Below, piece after piece: positions 18,780 to 28,370 of a DNA stretch of 64,000 nt. The notes beneath the pieces were generated by a model, which worked only from the letters and a program-made list of their open reading frames with translations, did not search any database and was not told where the DNA came from. The stretch comes from Nitrosomonas sp. JL21 (GTDB taxonomy: Bacteria > Pseudomonadota > Gammaproteobacteria > Burkholderiales > Nitrosomonadaceae). Positions within the stretch are counted from its first letter, which is position 1, and each line of letters starts with the position of its first letter. The translations under genes and the position numbers were made by a program. The stretch lies in NCBI RefSeq assembly GCF_009833095.1, contig NZ_QRCB01000003.1, positions 31,283 to 95,282 of the forward strand. Reading direction: 5' to 3'.

Positions 18780-20195
18780 ATGGATTTATCTACAAGTATC
18801 TGTCGAGAATCGAGACAATCATTGCCCTCCAGTGAATCTCGGGCATTGATGCGAAATCTCTATGTGGGAATGCGATTGCTGGCGTTACGTCCTAATGCAG
18901 TTGACCAGGTGACTGTTTCGATTGATCAGTTGATGTGGCTGCTGGGTTTTTATGGCTTGACCGTACTGACCATTTCCTATGTGCTGACGCCTCTGCCCAT
19001 ATTCGATTGGTTTGGCTTGGGTTACTTGGGTGTGGAGTTATTGATTGCATTGTTCATGGGATTTATCGTAACGAAGTTGACGCATGATTCGAATGATCTT
19101 CTGAAATTCTTGGTATTGGTCTATTGCATTTTACCGTTTTTTTATCTGATTTCTTTCATCCTTTTACCTCATTTGCCAGAAGAATTTTCGATGATGGGTT
19201 ATTTCGCTTATGGGATTTGGGTTTTCATGGTTTATTTTTGGAGTGTTTTGCAATTGCTTCGAGCCAAGCTCAAAGCTGCAGCAGTGGCGACCATCTGGTT
19301 GATTGTCGCTTATCCGCTGACCAATTGGTCATTGAGTTTCTGGTATGAAGGTTATGATTTCAGTCAGGAAATGGCAACCCATTCTGACGATGGGTCTGCG
19401 GAAGTTAATCAAGAACAGGTATATTACAGTCAGTATGCACTTCTGAATGATGCTCTGAATAATGTGAGACCGGGCGAGAACGGCGTTGCCGATCTTTTTT
19501 TTATAGGATTCGGTTCGGATGGTACTGAGAATGTCTTCATGAATGAAGTCGAACATGTGCAGCGTGCGGTGAATGAACGATTGGGTGCGACGGGTCGATC
19601 GCTGACCCTTATTAATAATCTAAAAACAATCGACACTACCCCCTTGGCTTCATCGAACAATCTGAAAATTTCCTTGAATTATCTCGGTAAGAAAATGAAT
19701 GTCGATGAAGATATTGTATTTTTGTACCTGACAGGGCATGGATCTGCAGATCATTCCTTGCTGGTTCAAATGCAACCGTTGAGTTTGAATGATTTAAGTC
19801 CGCAGGATATTAAGAATTACCTTGACGACGCGGGCATACGCTGGCGTATTATCGTCATTTCGGCGTGCTATTCCGGCGGATTTATTGAAGCGCTTCAGAA
19901 TGAACATAGTCTGATTTTTACTGCTGCCGCGCCTCATAAATCATCCTTTGGTTGCTCAAATGACAATGAATATACTTATTTTGGCGAGGCGCTTCGCAAT
20001 TCTTTAGAGACTCAGCCATTCCAATATATTTCCAGTTTTAGCCAAGCGATGCAAAAGGTCGGCGAACGTGAGCAGTCTGAAAAGTTGATTCCATCAGAAC
20101 CTCAGTTGTTTATCGGAAACCAGATGAAGGAGAAATTAAAATTATTGGAGCAGGATATGATTCGGTATGCACCGGAACGATTTGGTGCGATGTAA
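18780..20195 (+). CDS. Membrane protein with C13 (legumain/caspase-like) peptidase domain
   Basis: This 471-residue protein starts with a membrane domain of about five hydrophobic segments (residues 45-195), of Yip1-like appearance. After a linker, the C-terminal half (about 215-440) is a CD-clan cysteine peptidase. The catalytic pair is His320 in YLTGHGSADHS and Cys363 in VISACYSGGF, each following a hydrophobic strand as in legumain and caspases. YYSQYALLNDALNNV and FFIGFGSDGTENVF precede it, typical of bacterial peptidase C13 family members. Substrate and partners are unknown. GGAGA precedes the ATG. It is not in an operon. The domain likely faces one side of the inner membrane only. Confidence 0.85.
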   Translation: MDLSTSICRESRQSLPSSESRALMRNLYVGMRLLALRPNAVDQVTVSIDQLMWLLGFYGLTVLTISYVLTPLPIFDWFGLGYLGVELLIALFMGFIVTKLTHDSNDLLKFLVLVYCILPFFYLISFILLPHLPEEFSMMGYFAYGIWVFMVYFWSVLQLLRAKLKAAAVATIWLIVAYPLTNWSLSFWYEGYDFSQEMATHSDDGSAEVNQEQVYYSQYALLNDALNNVRPGENGVADLFFIGFGSDGTENVFMNEVEHVQRAVNERLGATGRSLTLINNLKTIDTTPLASSNNLKISLNYLGKKMNVDEDIVFLYLTGHGSADHSLLVQMQPLSLNDLSPQDIKNYLDDAGIRWRIIVISACYSGGFIEALQNEHSLIFTAAAPHKSSFGCSNDNEYTYFGEALRNSLETQPFQYISSFSQAMQKVGEREQSEKLIPSEPQLFIGNQMKEKLKLLEQDMIRYAPERFGAM

Positions 20196-20448
20196 CATGA
20201 TCCGTCATTAAATTTCTGCTGGAAATTTGATTACTTAATTACCTCCATATTGAGGGCAATATTGCAACAGGTTGAGGCGCATCGAAATCAGGCTCAAAAA
20301 TGCCTATTTGCTGCGTTTAAGTCGTACGTATATGAAGGATTTAGCATTGCCAGGCTGTGAAAGCCAATCTTCTCAACGCTTCATTGTCATGTTTCTGATC
20401 AGATCGAGAATACAGCATTATCATCGGCCATTGAAATCGAACGCCGAT

Positions 20449-20480
20449 CAATAAGGAGCACATCAATGTGCTCCTTATTG
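20449..20480. terminator. Perfect 14-bp hairpin, likely bidirectional terminator
   Basis: CAATAAGGAGCACA (20449-20462) and its exact complement (20467-20480) flank a TCAA loop. It lies two bases beyond the stop codon of the EAL-like gene and downstream of the convergent C13 gene. No strong T-run follows on either strand, but the location and stem favour termination. Confidence 0.6.
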
Positions 20481-20482
20481 GA

Positions 20483-21343
20483 TTACAAGCATCTAAGATG
20501 ATCGGTGATTAACCGCTCGTAATAATCTCCCTGGACTAGACCAAATCCGCTCGTGAGCGCAATGTTCGCCTGTTCTTTTTTATTGACGTGCTGCAATATG
20601 GTTTGCCCACCGATCAGGTGCTGCAACTCGATTAATCCTTTTAATGACGACAGCCAGATACTTGTGGAGTGCTGAATCATTTCCGGACTGGGCGAAGTAA
20701 TGCGAAGATAATTGGGTGATAATTTATCAATCAATTCTCTTAATCCTTTTGCGGTATACAGCGAGCCTATGTTGAGGGCGATTTGATAACCGCGGTCACG
20801 ATAGTTGTTCAAACCACTGAGCAATTGAGTATGGTATTGCGCATAGAAATTATTGATCGTTGCCGAGATAACAATATTTCTGGGTGCTAAACCGCATTTG
20901 ATGATGATTTCCTCAAAATAAGCGCCATGATTTTGTTCAACACCTAGTATATGACGTGGATCGACATCTAGAATAAGGACACCGCCGTTGTGAGCATATG
21001 TTAAGTAGTTCAGCATGTGCACCGTTCGGCACAGCCTATCCAAATTAATGATGGACTGAAAGTCAGCGGGTTGAGTAATTGCATCTGTCAATAGATTGCC
21101 GATCTTTTCCGGTTGGTTATTATGCACATCGGTTTCATAAGTGGAAACAGATAATTGCGCGATATGTCCTCTCAGAATTTCGTAGTCATCCACTTGGCGT
21201 AACGGCGAAAAGGTGCTGCTGATTCGAATGGGTCCGAAAACGCCGCTAACCGAACCATTTTCCAGGATGAAAGGGCGAAAGCTTGATTGATGCTCACGCT
21301 CAAAGTGATCGTTAAAATAATATACTAATTGCTCTACTGGCAT
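20483..21343 (-). CDS. Degenerate EAL-domain protein, probably not a phosphodiesterase
   Basis: This 286-residue cytoplasmic protein shows the shape of an EAL c-di-GMP phosphodiesterase fold but not its chemistry. The C-terminal half has IALNIGSLYTAKGLRELI followed by SPNYLRI where active enzymes carry a DDFG-type loop and a D-x-x-K motif, then GGQTILQHVNKKEQANIALT where they carry the E-G-V-E motif, and GFGLVQGDYY where they have QGYYF. The catalytic acidic residues and the EAL triplet are missing. AGGAGG precedes the ATG. It diverges from a CysB-like regulator. It may bind c-di-GMP or act as a protein-binding scaffold; that is inference. Confidence 0.7.
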   Translation of the reverse strand: MPVEQLVYYFNDHFEREHQSSFRPFILENGSVSGVFGPIRISSTFSPLRQVDDYEILRGHIAQLSVSTYETDVHNNQPEKIGNLLTDAITQPADFQSIINLDRLCRTVHMLNYLTYAHNGGVLILDVDPRHILGVEQNHGAYFEEIIIKCGLAPRNIVISATINNFYAQYHTQLLSGLNNYRDRGYQIALNIGSLYTAKGLRELIDKLSPNYLRITSPSPEMIQHSTSIWLSSLKGLIELQHLIGGQTILQHVNKKEQANIALTSGFGLVQGDYYERLITDHLRCL

Positions 21344-21565
21344 ACTTCCTCCTTTGTTATGTCGCGATAGAACGAATCTTCAATTTCTCGGGTAGCCTTA
21401 TGACTATGCTCAATCCTGATCGTAGCTTGTGTCGATTCTCAATGGACTACCTTGCCGATAGCATAAAGGAGCTAATATTTTTAATAAAACGATATAATTA
21501 GATATTCTTATCTGAAATTTAGATAACATGGCTGCCTTGAACACAACAGTATTCAAAATGAGGGT

Positions 21566-22465
21566 ATGAATTTAAATCAGATCGAGTTGCTTCGGATTCT
21601 TCAAGAAACTCAATTGAACCTGTCTAAAGCAGCGGAGAAAATGCATATCGTGCAATCGGCCGTAAGTCGACAATTGCAATTGTTCGAGGAAGAGCTAGGT
21701 TCTCCATTGTTTGAAAGAAAGGGGAAAAAATTGATCGGGTTAACGCCATTAGGAAAAAATGTGATGGCGGAGATAGCAACGATCAATCAAGCCAAATTAA
21801 ACATTCAATCCATGGCCAGTGATTACCTGGACAGTAATAAAGGCATCCTGCACGTTGCCACAACCCATACGCAAGCGAAATATTTTTTGCCCACTCCTAT
21901 CCAGCGATTTAGAGAAAAATATCCAGGAATCAGAATTTACATCGTACAGGCATCACCAGAGCAATTGATTGATCAACTTCATTCCCATACAGCTGATATC
22001 GCGATTTGCACAGAAAAAGTTGATGATGACAATAAACTGATCACGCGTCACTGTTATGAATGGCATCATGCGGTTATTATGCCTCGAGGGCATCCGTTAT
22101 GTACTGGGGAATTGACGCCCGAGCGCTTAACGACTTTTCCGATACTTACGTATAGTCATGGATTTACGGGACGCTCAACGATTGAGCATGCATTTCAGCA
22201 ACGTGGTTTACAATTGGATATCATACTGGCGGCGGCGGATACCGATGTCATTAAAACATACGTGCATTTCGACATGGGCGTCGGTATCATTGCGCGCATG
22301 GCATATGATAGCCAAGCTGATGCGGATCTTGGTATCAGAGACTTGTCGCATATTATCCCTAAATCGATCACCAAAATTGCGTATTTAAAACAACACTATT
22401 TACCTCTGTATAGTCAGCATTTTATCGAAGAATTGCTGATAGCTGCGAAGGATATGAAAGCGTAA
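21566..22465 (+). CDS. CysB-family LysR-type transcriptional regulator
   Basis: This 299-residue protein has an N-terminal helix-turn-helix (about 1-65: NLSKAAEKMHIVQSAVSRQL) and a substrate-binding effector domain like CysB/Cbl (LHVATTHTQAKYFLPTPIQR, IAICTEKVDDDN, FPILTYSHGFTGRSTI). The TTHTQARY-like and YxxGFTGR blocks are those that contact sulfate or O-acetylserine in CysB. It probably controls sulfur assimilation genes, but no such gene is adjacent. It is shorter than E. coli CysB (324). It diverges from the EAL-like gene with a 222-base spacer that should hold both promoters. Confidence 0.87.
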   Translation: MNLNQIELLRILQETQLNLSKAAEKMHIVQSAVSRQLQLFEEELGSPLFERKGKKLIGLTPLGKNVMAEIATINQAKLNIQSMASDYLDSNKGILHVATTHTQAKYFLPTPIQRFREKYPGIRIYIVQASPEQLIDQLHSHTADIAICTEKVDDDNKLITRHCYEWHHAVIMPRGHPLCTGELTPERLTTFPILTYSHGFTGRSTIEHAFQQRGLQLDIILAAADTDVIKTYVHFDMGVGIIARMAYDSQADADLGIRDLSHIIPKSITKIAYLKQHYLPLYSQHFIEELLIAAKDMKA

Positions 22466-23052
22466 GCCTGTGCCGAAGAGACTGGACAGATGACTTGATC
22501 TTGTTAATCAACTATGGATGCTGGATTCATGTGACTAGGATTCATACAAGGATTCTCTTATGAAAGGTGCTAACTATGATCATAAGCTCGATCGTAATTC
22601 GGATAGAATCAGTGAAAGTTAGTAAATGGTTGACTCGTATAGTACCGTGTAACAATTGCTATGATTAATTGGATCAGGCGGTTATCCAAAGTCGGACTAT
22701 GGTGGATATCGTGCAGAGCATGAGTACCGATTATTATCAGATTATTCCTATAGTCTTTTAAGAGTTGCGAAGATAGTATAAATAAAGAATGAGATGTGTA
22801 TTTGAATTTATTGTCTTGTTTTTATATAAATTTTTGATCTATTTTGTTATCTTCTCAAAATCTTTCTCTTTACTATCAAGATTTCTGTTAAGTCGCCGTT
22901 TGATCAAAATCCAATTCAACCAGGATAAACCTCCTATCAAACTCCGGTTGCACTAGGCAATAAATGAGTGAAAAATGATAGATTACTCACAGTAATTATC
23001 TAAATTTATTGCTAAAATAATTTACACGAATATATAGTGACTATAACAATCT
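22466..23052. other. AT-rich spacer before the glycan cluster
   Basis: This 587-base region has no supported gene, RNA or repeat. It is visibly richer in A and T than the flanking genes, especially from 22780. The promoter of the glycan cluster probably lies in its right part, but I could not pick a convincing one. Confidence 0.45.
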
Positions 23053-24039
23053 ATGGCAGTAACGACACAACTGAAGTGGACATTTCTTGGTATTATCATA
23101 GGACTCGGTTTTCTCTGGCTGTCATTACGAGGAATTAACGTCCAATCAGTTTTGGATAGCCTTGCCACAATCAAGCCTGCACCTGCTCTGATGGTAGTGA
23201 TCGCTGCGATGCTATTCATGTTGATTAAAGCATGGCGATGGTCAGTAATTTTGAAGCCTGCGGCATCTGTCGAACTGTCATTATTGCATTCCGCAGCCTA
23301 TATAGGTACGGCAGCCAATTTAATTATCGTTCATTCGGGAGAAGTGATCAGGGCGGCTCTGATTGGGCGTAAATCGCAAATTGCATCGAGTGCAGTCCTG
23401 GCTTCCATAGGTGTTGAGCGGGTTTTTGATTTTATGGTGGTCGTGGCGTTGTTTGGTGTATTGTTGATGATCGATCCACAACTGCCTGAGTACGTTGCCG
23501 CGGCGGGATTGGTTGCTCTGCTATTGGTGGTGATCGGCTTATTAGTTATCATATCTTTGGTAATTCCCTCGAAAACGCGAGGTCAATTGGCAAAGCTCGT
23601 TACCCGTTTTTTGCCTGAGAAATTTTCTGAGCTCATCATCAAGCAACTCAAGCGAAGTTTAATTGGATTTTCCGCTCTCGGTAGTCCCAGTATCATCATA
23701 CAAACTTTTCTGCTGTCGCTCATGCAGTGGAGTTGTATCATTGCTGCAATCTGGCTGAGTGGGGTTTCTGTGGATTACGTGGTAACGCTATCGATGGCTA
23801 TTACAGTCTGGGTACTGATGGTGGTTGGACTCACGTTGCCATCCTCGCCGGCACAATTAGGTACTATTCAGCTCGCTTTTACATTAGGGCTTTCATTTAC
23901 ATTGGATGAAACTCAAGTTCCTTTTGCGGCCTCCGTTGTTTACACAGTTTGTGTGAATTTACCGTATATGATTATTGGTGCTGTATGTTGGTTACAATCA
24001 GGGGGAATCAGTATACAGTCAAAGAACGTACGATCATGA
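23053..24039 (+). CDS. UPF0104/LPG-synthase-like integral membrane protein (flippase-type)
   Basis: This 328-residue inner-membrane protein has about eight hydrophobic segments and belongs to the lysylphosphatidylglycerol synthase transmembrane family (AglD/UPF0104). Visible features are the NVQSVLDSLATIKP loop after the first helix, HSAAYIGTAANLIIVHSGE, and ASIGVERVFDF, which is typical of the family. Such proteins are often found in glycan or glycolipid clusters and are suspected to move or modify lipid-linked substrates. It opens a co-directional gene row; the UDP-GlcNAc 2-epimerase gene starts 28 bases after its stop. The transported molecule is unknown. Confidence 0.85.
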   Translation: MAVTTQLKWTFLGIIIGLGFLWLSLRGINVQSVLDSLATIKPAPALMVVIAAMLFMLIKAWRWSVILKPAASVELSLLHSAAYIGTAANLIIVHSGEVIRAALIGRKSQIASSAVLASIGVERVFDFMVVVALFGVLLMIDPQLPEYVAAAGLVALLLVVIGLLVIISLVIPSKTRGQLAKLVTRFLPEKFSELIIKQLKRSLIGFSALGSPSIIIQTFLLSLMQWSCIIAAIWLSGVSVDYVVTLSMAITVWVLMVVGLTLPSSPAQLGTIQLAFTLGLSFTLDETQVPFAASVVYTVCVNLPYMIIGAVCWLQSGGISIQSKNVRS

Positions 24040-24067
24040 CTACGTTCTGTAGAGGAATAAATTAGTA

Positions 24068-25237
24068 ATGGAAATAATATCTATACCCAAGCGTAGTGAT
24101 ACCAAGACGATCCTCACGCTTTTTGGAACTCGACCAGAAATCATTAAATTGGCCCCTGTCATATGGGCTATTGAGCGGCACAGCGATAAATGGCGCAGTG
24201 TCACGGTTTCCTCATCGCAGCATACTGGGCTGTTGCGGCCATTTATTCGTGAATTCGGCATCAATATAGATCATGATTTGGGAGTCATGACGCCCGGTCA
24301 AACACCCAATGCGGTATTAGCCCGCGTGGTTGAAGCAATCGAGCCTCTTTTATTTGCGGAACGCCCTGATCTGGTTCTAGTGCAAGGTGATACCACCACT
24401 GCAATCGCCGGCGCACTGGCAGCCTTTTATGCTCGAATTCCCGTGGCTCATGTGGAAGCAGGACTGCGAACGGGGGATCGATACAGTCCATTTCCTGAAG
24501 AAATGAATCGTCGACTGATTACTCAACTGGCCGATCTTCATTTTGCTGCAACCGATAAAAACGTTGGAATATTACTGGCGGAAGGGGTGCAAAAAAAATG
24601 CATCGAACTCACCGGAAATCCTGTGGTGGATACTCTGAAACATATTCTTGCACACTCATCGATTTCAACGCCCTTGTCAAAACTGCTTGATAGTCTTTGG
24701 GATAAAAAGCTGATAGTGCTGACAACCCATCGACGAGAAAATTTTGGTCAGGTTATGTCCTCGCATTTAAGGGCGCTTCGTCGTTTCGTGGAGCGGCATG
24801 AAGAGATAGAATTGATATTTTCCGTGCATCCCAATCCTTCGGTGCGTGCAGTCGTCGATGCGGAGTTTACCGGAGTGGGACGGATTCATTGTATTGAGCC
24901 GCTCGAGTACGCAGATTTTATTCATCTGTTATCAAGAGCATGGTTGATCGTGTCAGATTCTGGCGGTATTCAGGAAGAAGCACCCTCATTAGGAAAACCC
25001 TTATTGATTCTGCGCGATACCACTGAACGGCCAGAAGTGCTGGAGTGCGGTGTGGGAAAACTGGTGGGACACTCTGGCGAACATCTGGAAAAATTGCTTG
25101 AAGAGTCCCTGATCGATAGCACTTGGTTTGATGTGGTGAATGCCGTAGAAAACCCGTTTGGAAAAGGCGATGCCGGTGACCGAATAGCCTCGGCCATCGA
25201 AAAATTTCTGGAAGCTCGAGAGGAAGCATTATTATGA
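24068..25237 (+). CDS. wecB: UDP-N-acetylglucosamine 2-epimerase (non-hydrolysing)
   Basis: This 389-residue cytoplasmic enzyme interconverts UDP-GlcNAc and UDP-ManNAc, a precursor for surface polysaccharides. Family blocks are clear: TLFGTRPEIIKLAPVI near residue 17, VQGDTTTAIAGALAAFY, VAHVEAGLRTGDRYSPFPEE, LTTHRRENFG, and SDSGGIQEEAPSLGKPLLIL. The length is standard. Its stop overlaps the deacetylase start by four bases (ATGA at 25234), so the genes are translationally coupled. No UDP-ManNAc dehydrogenase (WecC) is in the window, so ManNAc itself may be the sugar used, or wecC is elsewhere. Confidence 0.94.
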   Translation: MEIISIPKRSDTKTILTLFGTRPEIIKLAPVIWAIERHSDKWRSVTVSSSQHTGLLRPFIREFGINIDHDLGVMTPGQTPNAVLARVVEAIEPLLFAERPDLVLVQGDTTTAIAGALAAFYARIPVAHVEAGLRTGDRYSPFPEEMNRRLITQLADLHFAATDKNVGILLAEGVQKKCIELTGNPVVDTLKHILAHSSISTPLSKLLDSLWDKKLIVLTTHRRENFGQVMSSHLRALRRFVERHEEIELIFSVHPNPSVRAVVDAEFTGVGRIHCIEPLEYADFIHLLSRAWLIVSDSGGIQEEAPSLGKPLLILRDTTERPEVLECGVGKLVGHSGEHLEKLLEESLIDSTWFDVVNAVENPFGKGDAGDRIASAIEKFLEAREEALL

Positions 25238-26220
25238 CTCAATTGCAGCATGCGCAATCCGGAAAACCCTTGGCTAATTTATCCGTCGATTTGGACAATG
25301 AGTGGGCATATTTGAAGACTCATGGTGATCCGGCATGGGAATCGTATCCTTCGTATCTGGATGTTGTCGTTCCCCGGATACTTGATGTGCTAGCTTGCCG
25401 AAAGTTGCTCATCACCGTTTTTGTGGTTGGTCAAGATGCTGCACTTGAATATAACCACTCCGCACTTGCTAAAATTGCCGACGCCGGTCACGAAATCGGC
25501 AATCATTCTTTGCGTCACGAGCCATGGTTGCATTTATTTTCTGAGCATGATCTCGAGAATGAGTTGGCGGAAGCCGAAAAATATATTCAATTAGCGACGA
25601 ATAAAAGACCGATTGGGTTTCGTGGCCCCGGGTATAGTCAATCACCGACTCTGCTGCAAGTTCTGGTTCGACGCGGATACGCCTATGATGCTAGTTCTTT
25701 GCCCAGTTTTATCGGCCCCCTTGCGCGAGCATATTATTTTGCGACGGGGAAATTTAATGACGAGCAGCGAGAACGCCTCAATCGTTTGTTTGGAAGTTGG
25801 AAAGATGGATTTCGACCGGTTAAACCTTATAATCTGCGTTTTGGCGACGTGTCATTGTTGGAAATGCCCGTCACCACATTTCCCGTTTTCCGGGTACCCA
25901 TCCATTTGAGCTACGTCATGTATTTAGCGGGATTTTCTACGTTGCTGGCAAAAACCTATTTCAGTGCAGCCTTACAGGCTTGCAAGCTTTTTAACGTTGA
26001 ACCTTCGATATTATTGCATCCTCTTGATTTTTTAGGCGGAGAAGATGTGCCGCGATTGCAGTTTTTCCCCTCGATGCAATTGAAGAAAGAGCAGAAAGTT
26101 GCATTAGTAGAATACTGCCTGGATTGTCTGATACGCAATTTCGATGTCAGAACAGTAGGCGAGCATGCCGCGATTGTCGCTACCCGGGAAAATTTGCCGG
26201 AAGTGGAACCGGGGAATTGA
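25234..26220 (+). CDS. Polysaccharide deacetylase (NodB/CE4-like)
   Basis: This 328-residue protein has a NodB-type deformed barrel. An aspartate-bearing strand LSVDLDNEWAYL (residues about 17-28), GHEIGNHSLRHEPW with the His-x-x-x-His metal pair near residues 91-95, and IGFRGPGYSQSP are the expected motifs. It would remove acetyl groups from an N-acetylated sugar of the glycan made by this cluster. No signal peptide is seen, so it acts in the cytoplasm, perhaps on a lipid-linked or nucleotide intermediate. The start overlaps wecB by four bases. The acceptor sugar is inferred from context only. Confidence 0.87.
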   Translation: MTQLQHAQSGKPLANLSVDLDNEWAYLKTHGDPAWESYPSYLDVVVPRILDVLACRKLLITVFVVGQDAALEYNHSALAKIADAGHEIGNHSLRHEPWLHLFSEHDLENELAEAEKYIQLATNKRPIGFRGPGYSQSPTLLQVLVRRGYAYDASSLPSFIGPLARAYYFATGKFNDEQRERLNRLFGSWKDGFRPVKPYNLRFGDVSLLEMPVTTFPVFRVPIHLSYVMYLAGFSTLLAKTYFSAALQACKLFNVEPSILLHPLDFLGGEDVPRLQFFPSMQLKKEQKVALVEYCLDCLIRNFDVRTVGEHAAIVATRENLPEVEPGN

Positions 26221-26242
26221 TAGTTTACAGTCAGGAGAAAAC

Positions 26243-27028
26243 ATGAAAGATAAAAAAATAATTGTAATGTTGCCTGCGTATAATGAAGAAAAAGATCTTC
26301 CCGTATTATTGAATCGCATTCAACTTGCACTCGATCCATGGGCAAATTATCGTATTCTGGTCGTCGATGATGGTTCTCGAGATCAAACGGCGCAGATAGT
26401 ACGCGATGCGGGCAGGAAAATGCCGGTCGAACTGATCCAGCATCCCCAGAATATGGGCCTTGGAGCGGCCATGCGCACTGGATTGAAAGCGGCGGCGCAC
26501 GACAGTGATATCGTCATTACTTTAGATGCAGATAACTCCCAAGATCCCGAGTTGATAAAAACGATGGTGCAACGACTGAGTGAAGGTTTTGATGTCGTAA
26601 TTGCATCTCGATTCCAACCCGGTGCACAAGAAATTGGTGTTCCACCGTTCCGGGTCATGTTGAGCCATGTTTCCAGCGCGGGAATCCGAACGATCGTGGG
26701 CTATCCAGGAGTGCGAGATTATACCTGCGGTTTCCGTGCTTACCGGGCTGAAACATTACGCAGCTTAATTGATCTGTTTGGCGACAATTTCATACGGGAA
26801 AATGGTTTCTCATGTATGTTTGAGTTGTTGCTTAACCTGCGGTCTATCCGTGCGCGTGTGTCCGAGGTGCCGCTTGTACTTCGATACGATCTCAAAGAAG
26901 GCGCCAGCAAAATGCGTATTCTGCGCACGATGTGGCGCTATGTGATTACTCTGACGCGAGGTTTGATGCCGCTTTCTTGGCGGGTTACATCACGACATAA
27001 AGAAATTCCCGATGACAAAAGACTCTGA
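26243..27028 (+). CDS. Family 2 glycosyltransferase (dolichol-phosphate mannosyltransferase-like)
   Basis: This 261-residue GT-A transferase begins MKDKKIIVMLPAYNEEKDLP, the nucleotide-binding strand of GT2 enzymes. RILVVDDGSRDQTAQIV and VITLDADNSQDPELI supply the Asp residues for the sugar nucleotide and metal. DYTCGFRAYRAETLR is the acceptor region. The ATG at 26243 is chosen because AGGAG lies seven bases upstream; an earlier in-frame start would overlap the deacetylase gene. One or two hydrophobic stretches at the C-terminus are absent, so it is peripheral at the membrane. It overlaps the next gene by 17 bases. It probably charges a polyprenyl phosphate. Confidence 0.87.
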   Translation: MKDKKIIVMLPAYNEEKDLPVLLNRIQLALDPWANYRILVVDDGSRDQTAQIVRDAGRKMPVELIQHPQNMGLGAAMRTGLKAAAHDSDIVITLDADNSQDPELIKTMVQRLSEGFDVVIASRFQPGAQEIGVPPFRVMLSHVSSAGIRTIVGYPGVRDYTCGFRAYRAETLRSLIDLFGDNFIRENGFSCMFELLLNLRSIRARVSEVPLVLRYDLKEGASKMRILRTMWRYVITLTRGLMPLSWRVTSRHKEIPDDKRL

Positions 27029-28370
27029 GAATAGCGTTGCTGAACCAGCTTCACAGGTTAAGGTCATGAAAGGTGCACTGGATGTTGCGGTCATAGGCGG
27101 TGGAATAGGCGGCTTGGTCAGTGCTTATTGGCTTGCAAAAGCAGGTGCGCGCGTGACTGTGTACGAAGCTTCCGATCAACTGGGGGGATTGGGTACTTTT
27201 TTCAAGTATCGCGATATTTCTTTGGAACGTTTCTATCATTGCATGCTTCCCAGTGATCGCTATTTACTTGGTGTTCTTCATGAACTGGGGCTCGACGATC
27301 AGATTTATTGGAAAGAAACGAGCTTCGGTTTCATGCGGGGTGAACAATTGTATGGATTGAACACCCCGTTGGAGCTATTACGATTCAGCCCGTTGTCACT
27401 GATTGATCGGATCCGAGTCGGGCTCACGGGATTATGGGGAAAAATATGCTCACCCAGAGGCTTGGACGATATTACCTGTGTCGAATGGTTAAGTCGTATT
27501 TCTGGGCAGCGTGCTTTTGAGATATTCTGGAAACCGATGTTGCAGGCCAAATTTGGCGATCGCTACCACGAAGTTCCGGCGCTGTGGTTCTGGACTCGCT
27601 TTAATCGCGAAAAAGGCGGCAAGCGCGAATGCAAGGGCTACATTCACGGAGGATATCGGCGCATCATCGATACCTTGGCCGAATCGATCGAAGCGCTCGG
27701 TGGAACCATCAAGTTACAAGCACCGGTAGAAAAAATGGATCTTACCGATGACGGTGCACTCAGTGTGAGTGCAGTGAATGACGGGCCCAAGCGATTTGAC
27801 CGTGTCGTCGTTACCGCACCTATTTCTTTTTTGCACAAAGCAATGGCAAATGGCCGATTAGCCGATGCGGCGAAGAAAGTGGACACCAAGATTGATATGC
27901 AAGGCGTGGTGAATGCCGTTCTGATGCTGCGCCGTGGCTTTACGAAGCACTATTGGGTGGCCACGATTGATGAAGACATTCCGTTTCAAGGCATTGTGGA
28001 AAGCACAACATTGCTTGAAAAGTCAGATACCGCAGGCGTGCATTTGTTTTACCTGATGAACTATGTGCACCGCACTGAAGCGCTATTCAATCAGAGCGAT
28101 GATGAAATCCTTTCTGCATACATTGACGGATTGAAGCGTCTTTTTCCGGATTTCCAGGAAGCCGACGTGATCGATCGTTTTGTGTTTCGAGCGCCTTTTG
28201 TTGAACCTCTCTATACCACCGGATATCAGCAGCGCAAGCCGCCGTCGGTTCTGTTGCCAGGCAAGTTATATTTAGCGACGACGGCTCAAGTTTATCCCGA
28301 TGTGACTTCATGGAACGGAACGGTTGGTTTGGTGCAAAAAGTCGTCGACGACATCCTGCAGGAAAAATAG
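27012..28370 (+). CDS. FAD-dependent amine-oxidase/protoporphyrinogen-oxidase-like oxidoreductase
   Basis: This 452-residue flavoprotein has an N-terminal Rossmann motif VAVIGGGIGGLVSAYWLAKA and the adjoining VTVYEASDQLGGLGTF, which binds FAD. FHKAMANG-like and VVVTAPISFL segments mark the mid-domain, and a final LATTAQVYPDVTSWNG closes the FAD site. It resembles the NAD(P)-binding amine-oxidase-like proteins that occur in polysaccharide clusters, sometimes annotated as UDP-galactopyranose-mutase-like. The substrate is unknown. It begins inside the glycosyltransferase gene by 17 bases, so the two are coupled. The 367-base gap after it may end the operon. Confidence 0.84.
   Translation: MTKDSENSVAEPASQVKVMKGALDVAVIGGGIGGLVSAYWLAKAGARVTVYEASDQLGGLGTFFKYRDISLERFYHCMLPSDRYLLGVLHELGLDDQIYWKETSFGFMRGEQLYGLNTPLELLRFSPLSLIDRIRVGLTGLWGKICSPRGLDDITCVEWLSRISGQRAFEIFWKPMLQAKFGDRYHEVPALWFWTRFNREKGGKRECKGYIHGGYRRIIDTLAESIEALGGTIKLQAPVEKMDLTDDGALSVSAVNDGPKRFDRVVVTAPISFLHKAMANGRLADAAKKVDTKIDMQGVVNAVLMLRRGFTKHYWVATIDEDIPFQGIVESTTLLEKSDTAGVHLFYLMNYVHRTEALFNQSDDEILSAYIDGLKRLFPDFQEADVIDRFVFRAPFVEPLYTTGYQQRKPPSVLLPGKLYLATTAQVYPDVTSWNGTVGLVQKVVDDILQEK

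Noticed and set aside
20272..20454. 60-residue frame downstream of the C13 gene
   Set aside because: It has no ribosome site and runs into the terminator hairpin.
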